This document shows, one piece after another, positions 26,007-35,220 of a DNA stretch of 64,000 nt. The stretch covers positions 1-64,000 of the forward strand of contig CAUJDF010000069.1 of NCBI GenBank assembly GCA_963169045.1, in the 5' to 3' direction. Below the pieces are notes generated by a model. That model did no database searches, was not told the origin of the DNA, and worked only from the letters and a program-made list of their open reading frames with translations. The stretch is from Myxococcota bacterium. GTDB taxonomy: Bacteria > Myxococcota_A > Bradymonadia > UBA7976 > UBA1532. The number at the start of each line of letters is the position of its first letter. Position 1 is the first letter of the stretch. The position numbers and the translations under genes are program-made.

Positions 26007-27292
26007 CCGAAGCGCAGGACGTGGAAGGTCTTCTTGCCGCGCCGCAGGACGACGTAGCCGCCGGCGAGGACGTCGACCGCCGACAGGCGTCGCGCGGGAT
26101 CACGGGCCGTGACGCCGTTGACGGAGATGGCGCCGGCCTCGACCTGCTTGCGGGCCTGGCCGCGCGAGGGATAGAGCTCGCTCGTCGCCAGCAGCGCCAC
26201 GAGGTCGGCGTCGGGCGTGCCGAGCAGGCCGGCGGCGAGGTCGGTGCGCGGCGCCGCGGCGAACGCGGCCTCGATGTCCTCGGCGGAGAGCGTCCGCCAG
26301 TCGCCCTCGCCGAAGAGCACCTCGGTCGTCTGCTGCGCGCGCCGGCAGGCCTCGGCGCCGTGGACGAGGCTCGTCACCTCGGCGGCGAGCGCGCGCTGGG
26401 CGCTGCGCGCCTGCGGCGCCCGCGCGGCCTCGGCCTCGAGGTGCGCGATGTGCGACACGTCGAGGAACGTGAAGAACTTCAGGTACTTGCCGACGTCGCC
26501 GTCGTCGGTGTTCAGCCAGAACTGGTAGAACTCGTAGGGCGACGTCAGCCCGGCGTCGAGCCACACGTTGCCCGCCTCGCTCTTCCCGAACTTCGTGCCG
26601 TCGGCCTTGGTGACGAGCGGCATGGTGACCGCGAACGCCTGCCCGCCGCGCATGCGCCGGATGAGGTCGGCGCCCGACACGATGTTGCCCCACTGGTCGC
26701 TGCCGCCGAGCTGCACCTTGCACCCGAGGCGGTCGTACAGCGCCAGGAAGTCGTAGGCCTGCAGGAGCATGTACGAGAACTCGGTGTACGAGATGCCGTG
26801 CTCGCGCTCCGCGAGGCGCAGCCGCACCGAGTCGCGCTGGATCATCGCGTTGACCGAGAAGTGCTTGCCGACGTCGCGCAGGAAGTCGATGAGCGGCAGC
26901 GCGCACAGCCAGTCGCCGTTGTCGACCATCGTCGCCGCGCCGGGGCCGGAGAAGTCGAGGAAGCGCTCGAGCTGGCCGCGGATGCCGGCGAGGTTGGCGG
27001 CGACGGCGTCGCGGTCGAGCAGCGTGCGCTCGGCGGTCTTGCCGCTTGGGTCGCCGATGAGGCCCGTGCCGCCGCCCACGAGCGCGACGGGCCGGTGCCC
27101 GGCGCGCTGCAGCCGCGCGAGCGCCAGCGCCGGCAGCAGGCTGCCCACGTGCAGGCTCGCCGCGGATGGATCGAAGCCGATGTACGCCGTGACCCGCTCC
27201 TCGGCGAACAGGGCGCTCACCGCGGGGTCCGACACCTGGTGCAGCAGGCCGCGGGCCTCGAGGTCCTTCAGGAACGGGGTACGGGTCGTCAT
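26003..27292 (-). CDS. tyrS: Tyrosyl-tRNA synthetase
   Basis: This 429-residue class I synthetase charges tRNA-Tyr. The HIGH-type motif appears in FDPSAASLHVGSLLPAL (residues 39-55), the KMSKS-type motif as KFGKS, and the tyrosine pocket includes QAYDFLALYDR and LGGSDQWGNI. A C-terminal S4-like RNA-binding domain follows (YPSRGQARKQVEAGAISVNG). The length is normal for TyrS. ATG 27292 has GAGG five bases upstream. It is divergent from the small gene at 27391. Confidence 0.98.
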   Translation of the reverse strand: MTTRTPFLKDLEARGLLHQVSDPAVSALFAEERVTAYIGFDPSAASLHVGSLLPALALARLQRAGHRPVALVGGGTGLIGDPSGKTAERTLLDRDAVAANLAGIRGQLERFLDFSGPGAATMVDNGDWLCALPLIDFLRDVGKHFSVNAMIQRDSVRLRLAEREHGISYTEFSYMLLQAYDFLALYDRLGCKVQLGGSDQWGNIVSGADLIRRMRGGQAFAVTMPLVTKADGTKFGKSEAGNVWLDAGLTSPYEFYQFWLNTDDGDVGKYLKFFTFLDVSHIAHLEAEAARAPQARSAQRALAAEVTSLVHGAEACRRAQQTTEVLFGEGDWRTLSAEDIEAAFAAAPRTDLAAGLLGTPDADLVALLATSELYPSRGQARKQVEAGAISVNGVTARDPARRLSAVDVLAGGYVVLRRGKKTFHVLRFG

Positions 27293-27390
27293 GGCGTCCT
27301 CGCGCACGGGCAGACGGCGCGGATGATGCCACGAACCGGGCGGGCTTTGGAGCGTTGCGCCGCGCCCGCGTTCGGCGCTATCTCGGCGCC

Positions 27391-27726
27391 ATGACCGAAG
27401 GCGCCCTCTTCTCGGTGTCGCTCGGCGGCGGCGCCGTCGCCGGCGGCAAAGTCCTGGCCGCCGGCGACGACGTCGTCCGCGTCGCCGTCGCCGGCATCGT
27501 GTGGGACTGCGCGCCCGACGCCGCCTGGGTCGACGAGGCCCCGCGCGCCGTCGACCACCTCGCGCTGCGCCCCGAGGCGCTCGACGGGGCCACCTGGCTC
27601 GGCGCCGCCGCCGTCCGCCCCGAAGAGCGGACGCCCGCCTTCGCCGCCTGGGATGCGCTGCCCCCCGGCGAGCGCCCCGTCGTGCGCGCCCCCTTCGCCG
27701 CGATCGCCGCCGCCCTCCTCGGCTGA
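27391..27726 (+). CDS. Small hypothetical protein
   Basis: This 111-residue product has no signal peptide or membrane helix. It is Ala/Val-rich, with segments such as GGKVLAAGDDVVRVAVAGIVW and several acidic turns, which suggests a compact beta-rich cytosolic protein. I do not recognise the family. It lies divergently 98 bp from tyrS and 64 bp before the GT-C-like gene, whose promoter follows it. Codon use is as GC-rich as its neighbours. It may be a false ORF, but the antisense alternative has no family match either. Confidence 0.5.
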   Translation: MTEGALFSVSLGGGAVAGGKVLAAGDDVVRVAVAGIVWDCAPDAAWVDEAPRAVDHLALRPEALDGATWLGAAAVRPEERTPAFAAWDALPPGERPVVRAPFAAIAAALLG

Positions 27727-27743
27727 GTCGGCCCGATGGCGCA

Positions 27744-27772
27744 TTGACTGTTCCGTGGGCCCATCGTGTAGA
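27744..27772 (+). promoter_or_regulatory. Candidate sigma-70 promoter of the GT-C-like gene
   Basis: TTGACT (27744-27749) matches the -35 consensus in five of six bases. After exactly 17 bp it is followed by TGTAGA (27767-27772), a weak -10. The spacing and the locally lower GC content favour a real promoter. A start of transcription near 27779 would leave only about a dozen bases before ATG 27791. Confidence 0.45.
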
Positions 27773-27790
27773 GTGCGCCGGCCTTCCGCC

Positions 27791-30613
27791 ATGCAGGACG
27801 CAGACCCCTCCGCCGAACCGGTCCCCGCGGCCGAGACCCGGGGCACACCGCCGGCGTCGAGCGAGTTGCGCGTCGGCGCCGATCTGCTCGTGACGGGGCT
27901 CCTGGCGCTGCTCGCGGCGGCGATGCTGCCGCTCGGCACGCCGCACTGGTGGTTCGGGGCGGCGTTCGGCGCGGCGGCGATCGCGTTCGGCCGGGCGCCG
28001 GTGATGGCGCTCCTGGGCCGCGTGGGCGCCCGCTGGCCGCTCCTCTCCGGCTATCGCGGTCCGGTGGCGGGCCTGCTCTGCGTGGCGACGCTGGCCGCGC
28101 TGGCGGCCCTGATGCTGGCGCCGGCGATCGGCGGCGATCGCCCCGTGGACCACGACCACCCGGTGCACTACCTGCGCACGTGGGAGATCCACGAGCACTT
28201 CCTGGCCGAGGGCCGGCTGCTCGGCTGGAGCCATCGCTGGTTCGCGGGCCAGCCCGTGAACTACCTGTACCCCTTCGGGGCCGATCTGTGGGTGATCGGC
28301 GTGTGGGCGCTCAGCTTCGGCGCGCTCACGATCTCGGAGGCCTACGGCGTGGCCCTGTGGCTCTTCTACGTGCTGCTGGGGTACTCCGCCTATCGGTTCG
28401 GCAGCCGCGCCTTCGGCCGCGGCGTGGGCCTCGTCGCCGGCTGCCTGACGCTGGTCGACGCGGGCGCCTTCCGCTACGGCGGCTGGGTGTTCTCGCTCGA
28501 GTGGGGCGTGTGGCCGCAGTCGCTCTCGGTCGCGTTCGCGGTGCTCGCGGTGGCCGAGCTGCCCGCGATCCTCGACGGCGCCGGCTGGCGGCCCGTGGCG
28601 CGCTTCGGGGCGCTGATGGGCATGGCCATCCTCACGCACCCGCTGCAGGTCGTGTTCGTCGTCATCGCGGCGGCGGTGGCGATGGTGGCGCGGGCGATGG
28701 CGCGGCCGCCGGTCCCCTGGCTCACGGGGCCGGCGCGGCTCGGCGCCGCCGGCGGGTTGGCGCTGATGGTGGCGGCGGGCTGGCTGCTGCCCTTTTTGAC
28801 GTCGAAGCCGTTCACCGCGTCGTTCGGCGTGCCGTGGGTCTCCGCGTGGGAGATGGGGGCGGCGCTCGTCGAGGGCGACGCGCTGCAGGGCACGCACTGG
28901 TTCGTGCTCGCCGGCGCGGTGCTCGGCGTGACCGCCTGCCTGCGCAGCCGCCAGTTCATCCACCTGTACACGGGCCTGATGGTCGTCGTGCTGCTCGGCG
29001 TGTCGGTGAGCAGCTTCGTCGACGAGCTGCACCTCACGGCGGTGAGCGACGCGTTCTCGCGCATCCAGTACGAGCGGTTCGCGATCCTGCTCAAGCCCTT
29101 CGCGCTCGTGGCCGCGGCGGCGGCCATCGTGCACGGCGCGCGGGCGCTCGTCGGCGAGCCGGCGGCGGGCCGGGTGGCGCGCGTGCAGGGGGCGGCCAAG
29201 GTCTTCGTCGTGGCGTTGCTGCTGGCGCCGCTGGCCGTGGGTGCCGGCACGGAGCTGTACCGGACGGCGATCGACCGCGATCTGAACTACGCGTCCGAGC
29301 GCAAGGACGCGAAGGGCCGCGAGGCGTTCCTCGCCTGGGCGCGCACGCTCCCGAAGGACGGCTTCTTCCGTTGGGGCGTCGTCGCCGCCGACCCCGACCA
29401 CGAGCTGATGGACCTCGGCGTCGAGCTCGACGCCCCGATCTACAAGTCGAGCTTCGTCCCCGCCGCCACCTACCGCTACAAGGTCTGGGGCACCACCCCG
29501 CAGACCCTGCGCGCGCTCAATGTCCGCTACCTGGTCACCCGCCAGAACCTCGCGGGGGCCGACTACGAATTGCTCAAGCAGTTCGGCAGCTTGCGCGTGT
29601 ATCGGTTCAGGCCGTGGCAGCCGCTGCCGTTCGAGGTCACCGGCTCGGGACCGGTGGCGCTTCAGCGGTTCGAGGACGAGCGGATCGAGCTCCTGGCGGG
29701 GCCCGGCGCCACCGGGAAGCTGAGCCTCAACGTCTCCCACTACGATCGCTGGCACGCCACGCGGGACGGCGAGCCCGTCGAGATCACCGCCGAGCCGCGC
29801 GAGCACGTGCCCGCCGGCGGCTTCATGACGGTGCCGCTCGCGCCGGGCGCCTACGTCTTCGAGTTCCGGCCCAGCTTCGCGGACCGCGCGGGCATGGCGC
29901 TGTCGCTGCTCGGCCTGCTGGTCGCCTTCGCGCTGCTGCTCGTCGACGTCGAGCGGCCGTTCGCGCGGCGGGCGCGCGGCCTGCTCGAGGCGGGCCTGGC
30001 GCCGCTCCGTCGCTGGGAGCTCCGATGGCCGGCGGTGCCCGTCGCCCTCCTCACCGTGCTGCTCGCGCTCGGCACCGCGACGGGCGTCGGCCTCGCCGCA
30101 TGGACGCCGCCGCTCCAGCGTAAGGACGACGGCCCCGTCTACTACGACTTCCGCGAGCGGCTCGACCGGGCGACGGTCACGCTCGTCGACAAGGGCGAAC
30201 CGCGTCCCTGCCGCCGCCAGATCGATCGCTTCACCTGCGCCGACACGCACAATTGGGACGTCGGCCCCGAGCTGCTGGCGATCGAGGGCTACAGCACCCG
30301 CCGCTGCATCGCCGTGCGTCCGCCGCGGCGCGGCAAGCTGGTGCTGCGCTTCGAGGACGTGCCGCTGCAGGGCCGCATCGTGGGCCACCTCGGCATGTCG
30401 CGCGAGGCCAAGGGCTACCGCGCCGTCACCTTCAACATCGCCGTCGACGGCCACAACGTCCTGAGGAAGGACGTCAAGGACGCCGGGCGCACGCACAGCT
30501 TCGCCACGCCGCTACCCAAGGGCGCGCAGGGCACCGGCGAGGTCTCGTTCAGCCTCGAGACGAAGGGCTCGTCCGACGAGCCCTTCTGCGTCTACGTCCA
30601 GATGGCGGAGTAG
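27791..30613 (+). CDS. Large GT-C-like integral membrane protein
   Basis: This 940-residue protein has about 12-14 membrane helices in the first 480 residues plus one near 700 and one near 755. Its first large extracytoplasmic loop has the acidic/His signature of polyprenol-dependent GT-C glycosyltransferases (PVDHDHPVHYLRTWEIHEHF), then a WFAGQPVNYLYPFG segment. The rest forms soluble domains outside the membrane. Such proteins attach or polymerise sugars using lipid-linked donors. It converges, six bases apart, on the GT2 operon (30620-34983), which would supply the lipid-linked sugar. The specificity is unknown. Confidence 0.75.
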   Translation: MQDADPSAEPVPAAETRGTPPASSELRVGADLLVTGLLALLAAAMLPLGTPHWWFGAAFGAAAIAFGRAPVMALLGRVGARWPLLSGYRGPVAGLLCVATLAALAALMLAPAIGGDRPVDHDHPVHYLRTWEIHEHFLAEGRLLGWSHRWFAGQPVNYLYPFGADLWVIGVWALSFGALTISEAYGVALWLFYVLLGYSAYRFGSRAFGRGVGLVAGCLTLVDAGAFRYGGWVFSLEWGVWPQSLSVAFAVLAVAELPAILDGAGWRPVARFGALMGMAILTHPLQVVFVVIAAAVAMVARAMARPPVPWLTGPARLGAAGGLALMVAAGWLLPFLTSKPFTASFGVPWVSAWEMGAALVEGDALQGTHWFVLAGAVLGVTACLRSRQFIHLYTGLMVVVLLGVSVSSFVDELHLTAVSDAFSRIQYERFAILLKPFALVAAAAAIVHGARALVGEPAAGRVARVQGAAKVFVVALLLAPLAVGAGTELYRTAIDRDLNYASERKDAKGREAFLAWARTLPKDGFFRWGVVAADPDHELMDLGVELDAPIYKSSFVPAATYRYKVWGTTPQTLRALNVRYLVTRQNLAGADYELLKQFGSLRVYRFRPWQPLPFEVTGSGPVALQRFEDERIELLAGPGATGKLSLNVSHYDRWHATRDGEPVEITAEPREHVPAGGFMTVPLAPGAYVFEFRPSFADRAGMALSLLGLLVAFALLLVDVERPFARRARGLLEAGLAPLRRWELRWPAVPVALLTVLLALGTATGVGLAAWTPPLQRKDDGPVYYDFRERLDRATVTLVDKGEPRPCRRQIDRFTCADTHNWDVGPELLAIEGYSTRRCIAVRPPRRGKLVLRFEDVPLQGRIVGHLGMSREAKGYRAVTFNIAVDGHNVLRKDVKDAGRTHSFATPLPKGAQGTGEVSFSLETKGSSDEPFCVYVQMAE

Positions 30614-30619
30614 CCCGGG

Positions 30620-32329
30620 TCAGTCGGAGAGGGCGCGGGGCGGGAGGTCGACGCGGCGGTCGGCGTTGAGGCGCTCGACCTCGGCGCCGAGGTCGATCCA
30701 CGGCAGCAGCACCGACTCCTGGAACGTGTTCGAGTTGGCGACGTAGATCGACGTGGCGTCCGGGCCCACCGCGAGCCGCGTGAAGCGGCCCTTCGCCTCG
30801 CCGGCGTCGATCTGGTCGCGCACGACCACGTCGTCCTCGGTCATCTCGATCTCGCGGCGGAACTTCACGTCGCTGCGCCGCTTGCCGGTGATCAGCACCT
30901 TCTGCAGCGAGGCGCGCACGAGGTTGGCGCTCGCGGGGAAGCGTCCGACGGTCAGGTTCATGCCGCGGAAGAGGATCTGTTTCGCCGGGTCGGACAGGTG
31001 CCGCTTCCAGCGGTGCATGCGCCCCTCGCTGGCGAAGCGCCCGCTCGACGGATCCGCCTCGATGGCGAACTCGGTGTCGACGAAGTTCGTCGCCAGCACG
31101 TGCCCCTCGTCCGTCTCGAGGAAGAGGCCGGTGTCGGAGAACAGCGGCCCGGACTCGTCGAACACCTTGAGGACGCCGCCCTTCGCCAGCGACAGCACGG
31201 CGTAGTAGCGGTCGGTCTTCTTCACGAAGAGGCGCGCGCCGGGGAACCAGCGCTCGAACGGCCCGCGGTGCTCGTCCAGGGTGCCCTGCCGCGGCTCGCG
31301 CCAGTCGAGCCACGACTGCATCCAGTCGTACACGTAGTGGGCGAGCATGCGGTTGTCGTCGTTGAAGTACCGTCGCCGCTCGGGCAGCGCCCGCCGCAGG
31401 TAGGTGTCGGCGATGCGCCCGGCCGCCGGGAAGAGCGGCGCCATCACCTCGAACCCGTGCGGATAGAAGTGATAGGTGTTGCGGCTCCCGTACTCGCCCG
31501 CGTAGCTGCCGTCGGGGTGCATGAAGTACTGGGCGAACTCGATGGCACGCCCGAGCGGCTCGATCAGCTTCTCGTCCTTGCTCTTCTGCCAGAGCTTCGC
31601 GAGGAAGGCGATGGAGCAGGAGTGGTAGCCCGGATCGGCGCCCTCGTACTCCTGGAACCAGCCCTCGGGGTGCTGCCACGAGAGCGTCAGGTCGCGGAAC
31701 GCGTCGCTGGCATCCCGGTACACAGGGTCGCCGGTGATGAGGAAGATGTTGTACAGCGCCAGCGCGGCGAACGCCTGGTGGTTGGCGAGCTGCCCCGTCT
31801 CGTTGTGGTTGCGCAGCCAGTCCCCGCGCAGCCTGAAGAAGTCGGTGAACTCCTTGCGCTCGAGCCCGAGCTGCAGGCAGCTCTCGGTCATGGCGTACGT
31901 GGAGAACACCAGCGCGCCCAGGGCCCGCTCGTAGGGGAAGTAGTCGTCGCACGAGCCGTCGGCGTGGGACGACCGGCGCGCGAACGAGATCGAGGCTTCG
32001 ACCAGCGCCCGCAGCCGCTCGTTCTTGTAATACGGGTTGTGCGGGAACGGATGCGCGTACGCCAGCGCCAGCGGCAGGCACATCTCCTGGCTCATGCCGC
32101 ACGGGAAGTCGACGGTGCGGTAGTGCCAGAATTCGCGGTCGAAGCAGCCGTACGTCTCGCTGAACGGGTTGCGGTCGATCAGCGTGAGCAGGCGCGGCAG
32201 GCTGCGCAGGGCCTCGTAGGCGTACCAGTCGCGGTGGCCGGGCGGCGGCTGCGGGAAGCGCTCGCCGGGCGCGCCGTAGGCCGCGTCGACCTTGGATGCG
32301 GGGGCCTTCTTCGTCATTTTCGTCGTCAC
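30620..32329 (-). CDS. Alpha/alpha-toroid protein, heparinase/uronyl-epimerase-like
   Basis: The product has 569 residues. The first 330 show alternating helical hairpins with aromatic and acidic clusters (GDWLRNHNETGQLANHQAFAAL in part, then WQHPEGWFQEYEGADPGY). This resembles the toroid domain of polysaccharide lyases and uronyl epimerases. The second half (about 350-560) is beta-rich, as in heparinase-II/III-type enzymes. There is no signal peptide, so it may act in the cytosol on a glycan precursor. I chose GTG 32329, which overlaps the methyltransferase stop by 4 bp; ATG 32317 is the alternative. Catalytic residues are not certain. Confidence 0.7.
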   Translation of the reverse strand: MTTKMTKKAPASKVDAAYGAPGERFPQPPPGHRDWYAYEALRSLPRLLTLIDRNPFSETYGCFDREFWHYRTVDFPCGMSQEMCLPLALAYAHPFPHNPYYKNERLRALVEASISFARRSSHADGSCDDYFPYERALGALVFSTYAMTESCLQLGLERKEFTDFFRLRGDWLRNHNETGQLANHQAFAALALYNIFLITGDPVYRDASDAFRDLTLSWQHPEGWFQEYEGADPGYHSCSIAFLAKLWQKSKDEKLIEPLGRAIEFAQYFMHPDGSYAGEYGSRNTYHFYPHGFEVMAPLFPAAGRIADTYLRRALPERRRYFNDDNRMLAHYVYDWMQSWLDWREPRQGTLDEHRGPFERWFPGARLFVKKTDRYYAVLSLAKGGVLKVFDESGPLFSDTGLFLETDEGHVLATNFVDTEFAIEADPSSGRFASEGRMHRWKRHLSDPAKQILFRGMNLTVGRFPASANLVRASLQKVLITGKRRSDVKFRREIEMTEDDVVVRDQIDAGEAKGRFTRLAVGPDATSIYVANSNTFQESVLLPWIDLGAEVERLNADRRVDLPPRALSD

Positions 32330-33066
32330 TTCGAGGGTTTGCGGGCGATGACCGCCTGGTTCACGAACGTGAAGCCGGCCCAGGGCGCGCGCTGCTCCAC
32401 CCAGCGGTCGATCTCGAGCGAGCGGCGCGGATCGACCGACAACCGCAGGTAGGGCAGGAAGCCGACCGGCGAGAACATGAAGGGGCGGAAGGTGACGTCG
32501 GCGAAGCCGGCCTCGGTCGCCAGGCGCATCATCGCCGGACCGTCCAGCTCCTGGGCGTGGTGCTCGTCGGCGACCATCTTGAGCGCGCCCGCCACGTGGT
32601 CCCAGACCGGGTGGGGGCAGGTGGCGACCAGCACGCCGCCGGGCTGCAGCATGCGCCACGCCTCGCGCAGGCACGCGCCGGGGTCGTCGAGGTGCTCGAG
32701 CAGGGCCAGCGCCGTCACCAGCGTGTACGTGCCCGCCTCGAGCTCGGCCGGCAGCTTCGTGACGTCGCCCTTCAGCATGCGCGTGTTCGGCGGCAGCGCC
32801 GGCGCCGCCGCGAGCAGCGCGTCGGAGAGCTCGACGCCGTCGTACCTGCCGGCGCCGCCCAGCAGGCGCCGCATCTCGAGCAGCGTCCGCCCGTCGGCGG
32901 CGCCCAGCTCGAGCACACCGTGCCCGGCGCCGAAGTCGGTCCGGCGCAGGTACTCGTCGACGGCGAGCCGCGCCCGCACGCGATACCGGAAGCTCAGGTA
33001 CGGCCGCGCCGTGCGCCCGGCGGCGTAGTCGGCGCCCATCACGCCCGAAGGCGCATTCGCAGTCAC
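32326..33066 (-). CDS. Class I SAM-dependent methyltransferase
   Basis: This 246-residue protein has the Rossmann SAM-binding motif I as GVLELGAADGRTLLE near residue 50, an acidic end of strand 2 (GVELSD), and the motif GDVTKLP. The C-terminal region (FMFSPVGFLPYLRL) is variable. The start is GTG 33066, with GGGGAG about eight bases upstream. It sits between the flippase-like gene and the toroid gene of the same operon, so a sugar or lipid-linked sugar is the likely acceptor. That is inference. Confidence 0.9.
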   Translation of the reverse strand: MTANAPSGVMGADYAAGRTARPYLSFRYRVRARLAVDEYLRRTDFGAGHGVLELGAADGRTLLEMRRLLGGAGRYDGVELSDALLAAAPALPPNTRMLKGDVTKLPAELEAGTYTLVTALALLEHLDDPGACLREAWRMLQPGGVLVATCPHPVWDHVAGALKMVADEHHAQELDGPAMMRLATEAGFADVTFRPFMFSPVGFLPYLRLSVDPRRSLEIDRWVEQRAPWAGFTFVNQAVIARKPSK

Positions 33067-33088
33067 GTTTGGATCTCCCCGAAAAGAC

Positions 33089-34054
33089 TCATGTTTCGGC
33101 GGCGGCGGGCGCGGCGTTCATGCGGAACGTGAACGGCAGGCCCACGAGCGCCCAGAGCCAGGTGCCGACGACGGCGTAGGCCAGCGTGGCTGCCAGGACC
33201 GCCGACTCGTCGACCGCGCCGCCGGCGAAGCGCCGCAGCAGCAGGACGAACGCGGCGTCGCGCGTCCCCATGCCCGCCATGCTCACCGGCAGCAGGCCGA
33301 CGAAGATCGCCGCCGGCCAGAAGGCGAGCACCACGTCCCAGCGGACGTCGGCGCCCATCATCTCGAGCAGCGCCACCAGCATCGCCCCGGCCAGCAGCCA
33401 CGACGCGATCGAGCTCGCGGCCACCGTCAGCAGCGCCCGCCGGCGGCTCCCCACCGCGTCGAGCGCCGCGTAGAGCCGCTCGAGCTTCGGGCGCGCGCGC
33501 CGGATGCCGGGCAGCGCCAGCAGCATCGCGCGGAACCGCATCGCCACGAGCATGCCCGTCCACAGCGCCAGGAGCGCCGCCAGCGCCAGCCCCGCGCCGG
33601 CCCACATCCCGGTGAGCGCGAGGCCGAGGCCGCCGAGGATGCAGAGGCTCTGCACGTCGATGAGCTTCTCGAGGATCACGCTGCCGATGCCCGCCGGCAG
33701 CGGCAGGCGGTCGCGCAGCGGCCAGGCGCGCAGCACGTCGGTCACGCGCGACGGCGTGACGGCGGCCAGCGGCCACGTGCCGAGTACGATGCGCAGCGCC
33801 TGCCCCAGGGTGAGCGGGCAGTCCATCGAGCGCACGATCAGACGCCAGCGGTGCGTCGCCACCATCAACTGCACGACGCTGAGCGCCAGGACGACCGGCA
33901 ACAGCGCCCAGCGGGCCCGCGCGAGCGCGTCGCCGAGCGCCGCGGCGCCGCCGAGCCACCGCACCACCGCGAACACGAGCACGCCCGTCAACGCCACCAG
34001 CAGCGCGTACTTCCAGCGCGCAGGGCGTCGCAGCGGCGGCCCGGCCACGGTCAT
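33089..34054 (-). CDS. Lysylphosphatidylglycerol synthase TM-region family protein (flippase-like)
   Basis: This 321-residue protein has seven or eight predicted membrane helices and the family landmarks THRWRLIVRS near residue 67, ITPSR-like AAVTPSRVTD, and a late PVSMAGMGTRDAAFV segment. The UPF0104/LPG-synthase-TM family is found beside polyprenyl-sugar glycosyltransferases and is proposed to move lipid-linked substrates across the membrane. Its ATG shares one base with the GT2 stop codon (34054), so the genes are coupled. It has no catalytic LPG-synthase domain. Confidence 0.85.
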   Translation of the reverse strand: MTVAGPPLRRPARWKYALLVALTGVLVFAVVRWLGGAAALGDALARARWALLPVVLALSVVQLMVATHRWRLIVRSMDCPLTLGQALRIVLGTWPLAAVTPSRVTDVLRAWPLRDRLPLPAGIGSVILEKLIDVQSLCILGGLGLALTGMWAGAGLALAALLALWTGMLVAMRFRAMLLALPGIRRARPKLERLYAALDAVGSRRRALLTVAASSIASWLLAGAMLVALLEMMGADVRWDVVLAFWPAAIFVGLLPVSMAGMGTRDAAFVLLLRRFAGGAVDESAVLAATLAYAVVGTWLWALVGLPFTFRMNAAPAAAET

Positions 34055-34983
34055 CAGTCGAGCCGCCGGTTGACCATGTCGGCGAGCATGCCGATGGCGA
34101 GGAGCTGCACGGACGTGGAGAAGAGGAGCACGGTCGTGACGTCCATCAGCTTGCCGGCGATGGAGCTGCCGACGCCGACGCCGAGCGCCGCCAGCATGAA
34201 GATCGCCGACACCGGGATGAACACCCGGAGCGGGTCGAAGAACATGATCGTGCGGATGATCAGCTTGAGGAAGTTGAGCGTGTCGTGGATCGGCCGGATC
34301 TTCGAGGTGCCCTCGCGCTTGTGATAGTCGATGGGCATGTACTTGACCGCGTATCCGCACGACAGCATCGCCAGCGTGATGGTCGTGGTGAACGAGAACC
34401 CGTCGGGCAGGATGCGGGTGAAGCGTTCGACCACGTCCCGACGCATGAGGCGCAGGCCGCTGTTGAGGTCGGGGATGTCGCGCTGGCTGAGGTACGAGGC
34501 GAGCTTGTTGAGCACCCACTTCGGCGGCCGGCGCAGCCACGGGATGTTGCGGACGGCGCCCGTGCGCGAGCCGACGACCATCTCGAACTCGTCGCGCAGG
34601 GCGACCAGCTTCGGGATGTCTTCGTTGGGATAGGTGCCGTCGGCGTCGGTGATGACGATCCAGCGGTAGCGTGCGTGGTGGATGCCCGTCTTGAGCGAGG
34701 CGCCGTAGCCCCGGTTCTTCGGGTGGCGCACGAGGCGGATCACGTCGTCCACGTAGGGCTGCACGGCGTCGGCCGTCTTGTCGGGCGAGCCGTCGTCGAC
34801 GACGATCACCTCGACCGGCACATCGGCGCGCATCTGCTCGACGATGCCCCGCAGCGACTGCAGGACGGGGCCGATGCCGCGCTCCTCTTTGTAGGCGGGG
34901 ATGACGATGCTGACGCCGTCCTCGGCGCTCTCGGCGGAGCGGCGAGGCTCCGCCACCAGCGTGCGGGTAGCCAGTCGAGTCAC
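34054..34983 (-). CDS. Family 2 glycosyltransferase, DPM1/GtrB-like
   Basis: This 309-residue protein has the GT-A nucleotide-sugar site (SIVIPAYKEERGIG, then VDDGSPDKT) and the metal-binding DADGTYP. Two hydrophobic helices near residues 240-295 anchor it in the membrane. Enzymes of this layout transfer a sugar from an NDP donor to a polyprenyl phosphate on the cytosolic face. The start is GTG 34983 with GAGG about ten bases upstream. It opens the four-gene operon GT2, flippase-like protein, methyltransferase, toroid enzyme. Confidence 0.92.
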   Translation of the reverse strand: MTRLATRTLVAEPRRSAESAEDGVSIVIPAYKEERGIGPVLQSLRGIVEQMRADVPVEVIVVDDGSPDKTADAVQPYVDDVIRLVRHPKNRGYGASLKTGIHHARYRWIVITDADGTYPNEDIPKLVALRDEFEMVVGSRTGAVRNIPWLRRPPKWVLNKLASYLSQRDIPDLNSGLRLMRRDVVERFTRILPDGFSFTTTITLAMLSCGYAVKYMPIDYHKREGTSKIRPIHDTLNFLKLIIRTIMFFDPLRVFIPVSAIFMLAALGVGVGSSIAGKLMDVTTVLLFSTSVQLLAIGMLADMVNRRLD

Positions 34984-35220
34984 GCGCAGCAGACCTCGGC
35001 CTCGAGGGCAACGGAAAAGAGCGCATCTGGTACCGCAAAGGGCGCCGGGGCGTCAATGCCGGGATCCGGCTCCGGTCGTTCGGCGGATGGGGCCGCGACG
35101 TCGCGTGGAGGCGTCTCGCGGGGCAACTTCTTGCACTTGGTTGTGTCGGGTCCGGTTCGTAGGTTGCGAGCTTCGCGGCGCGGAACGTCGTGCGGCGCGC
35201 GCCGCTACGGAGGCATCCGC

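Noticed and set aside
26003-30496. A minus-strand open frame of nearly 1500 codons
   Set aside because: Only its last 430 codons are a real gene (tyrS). The rest is antisense to the GT-C-like gene and gives Arg/Gln/His-rich text; high GC content suppresses stop codons.
35131-35165. Promoter for the Cys-rich lipoprotein gene (TTGCAC or TTGGTT with TAGGTT)
   Set aside because: Spacing or match to consensus is too poor to call, although a promoter must lie somewhere in this 237-bp divergent gap.
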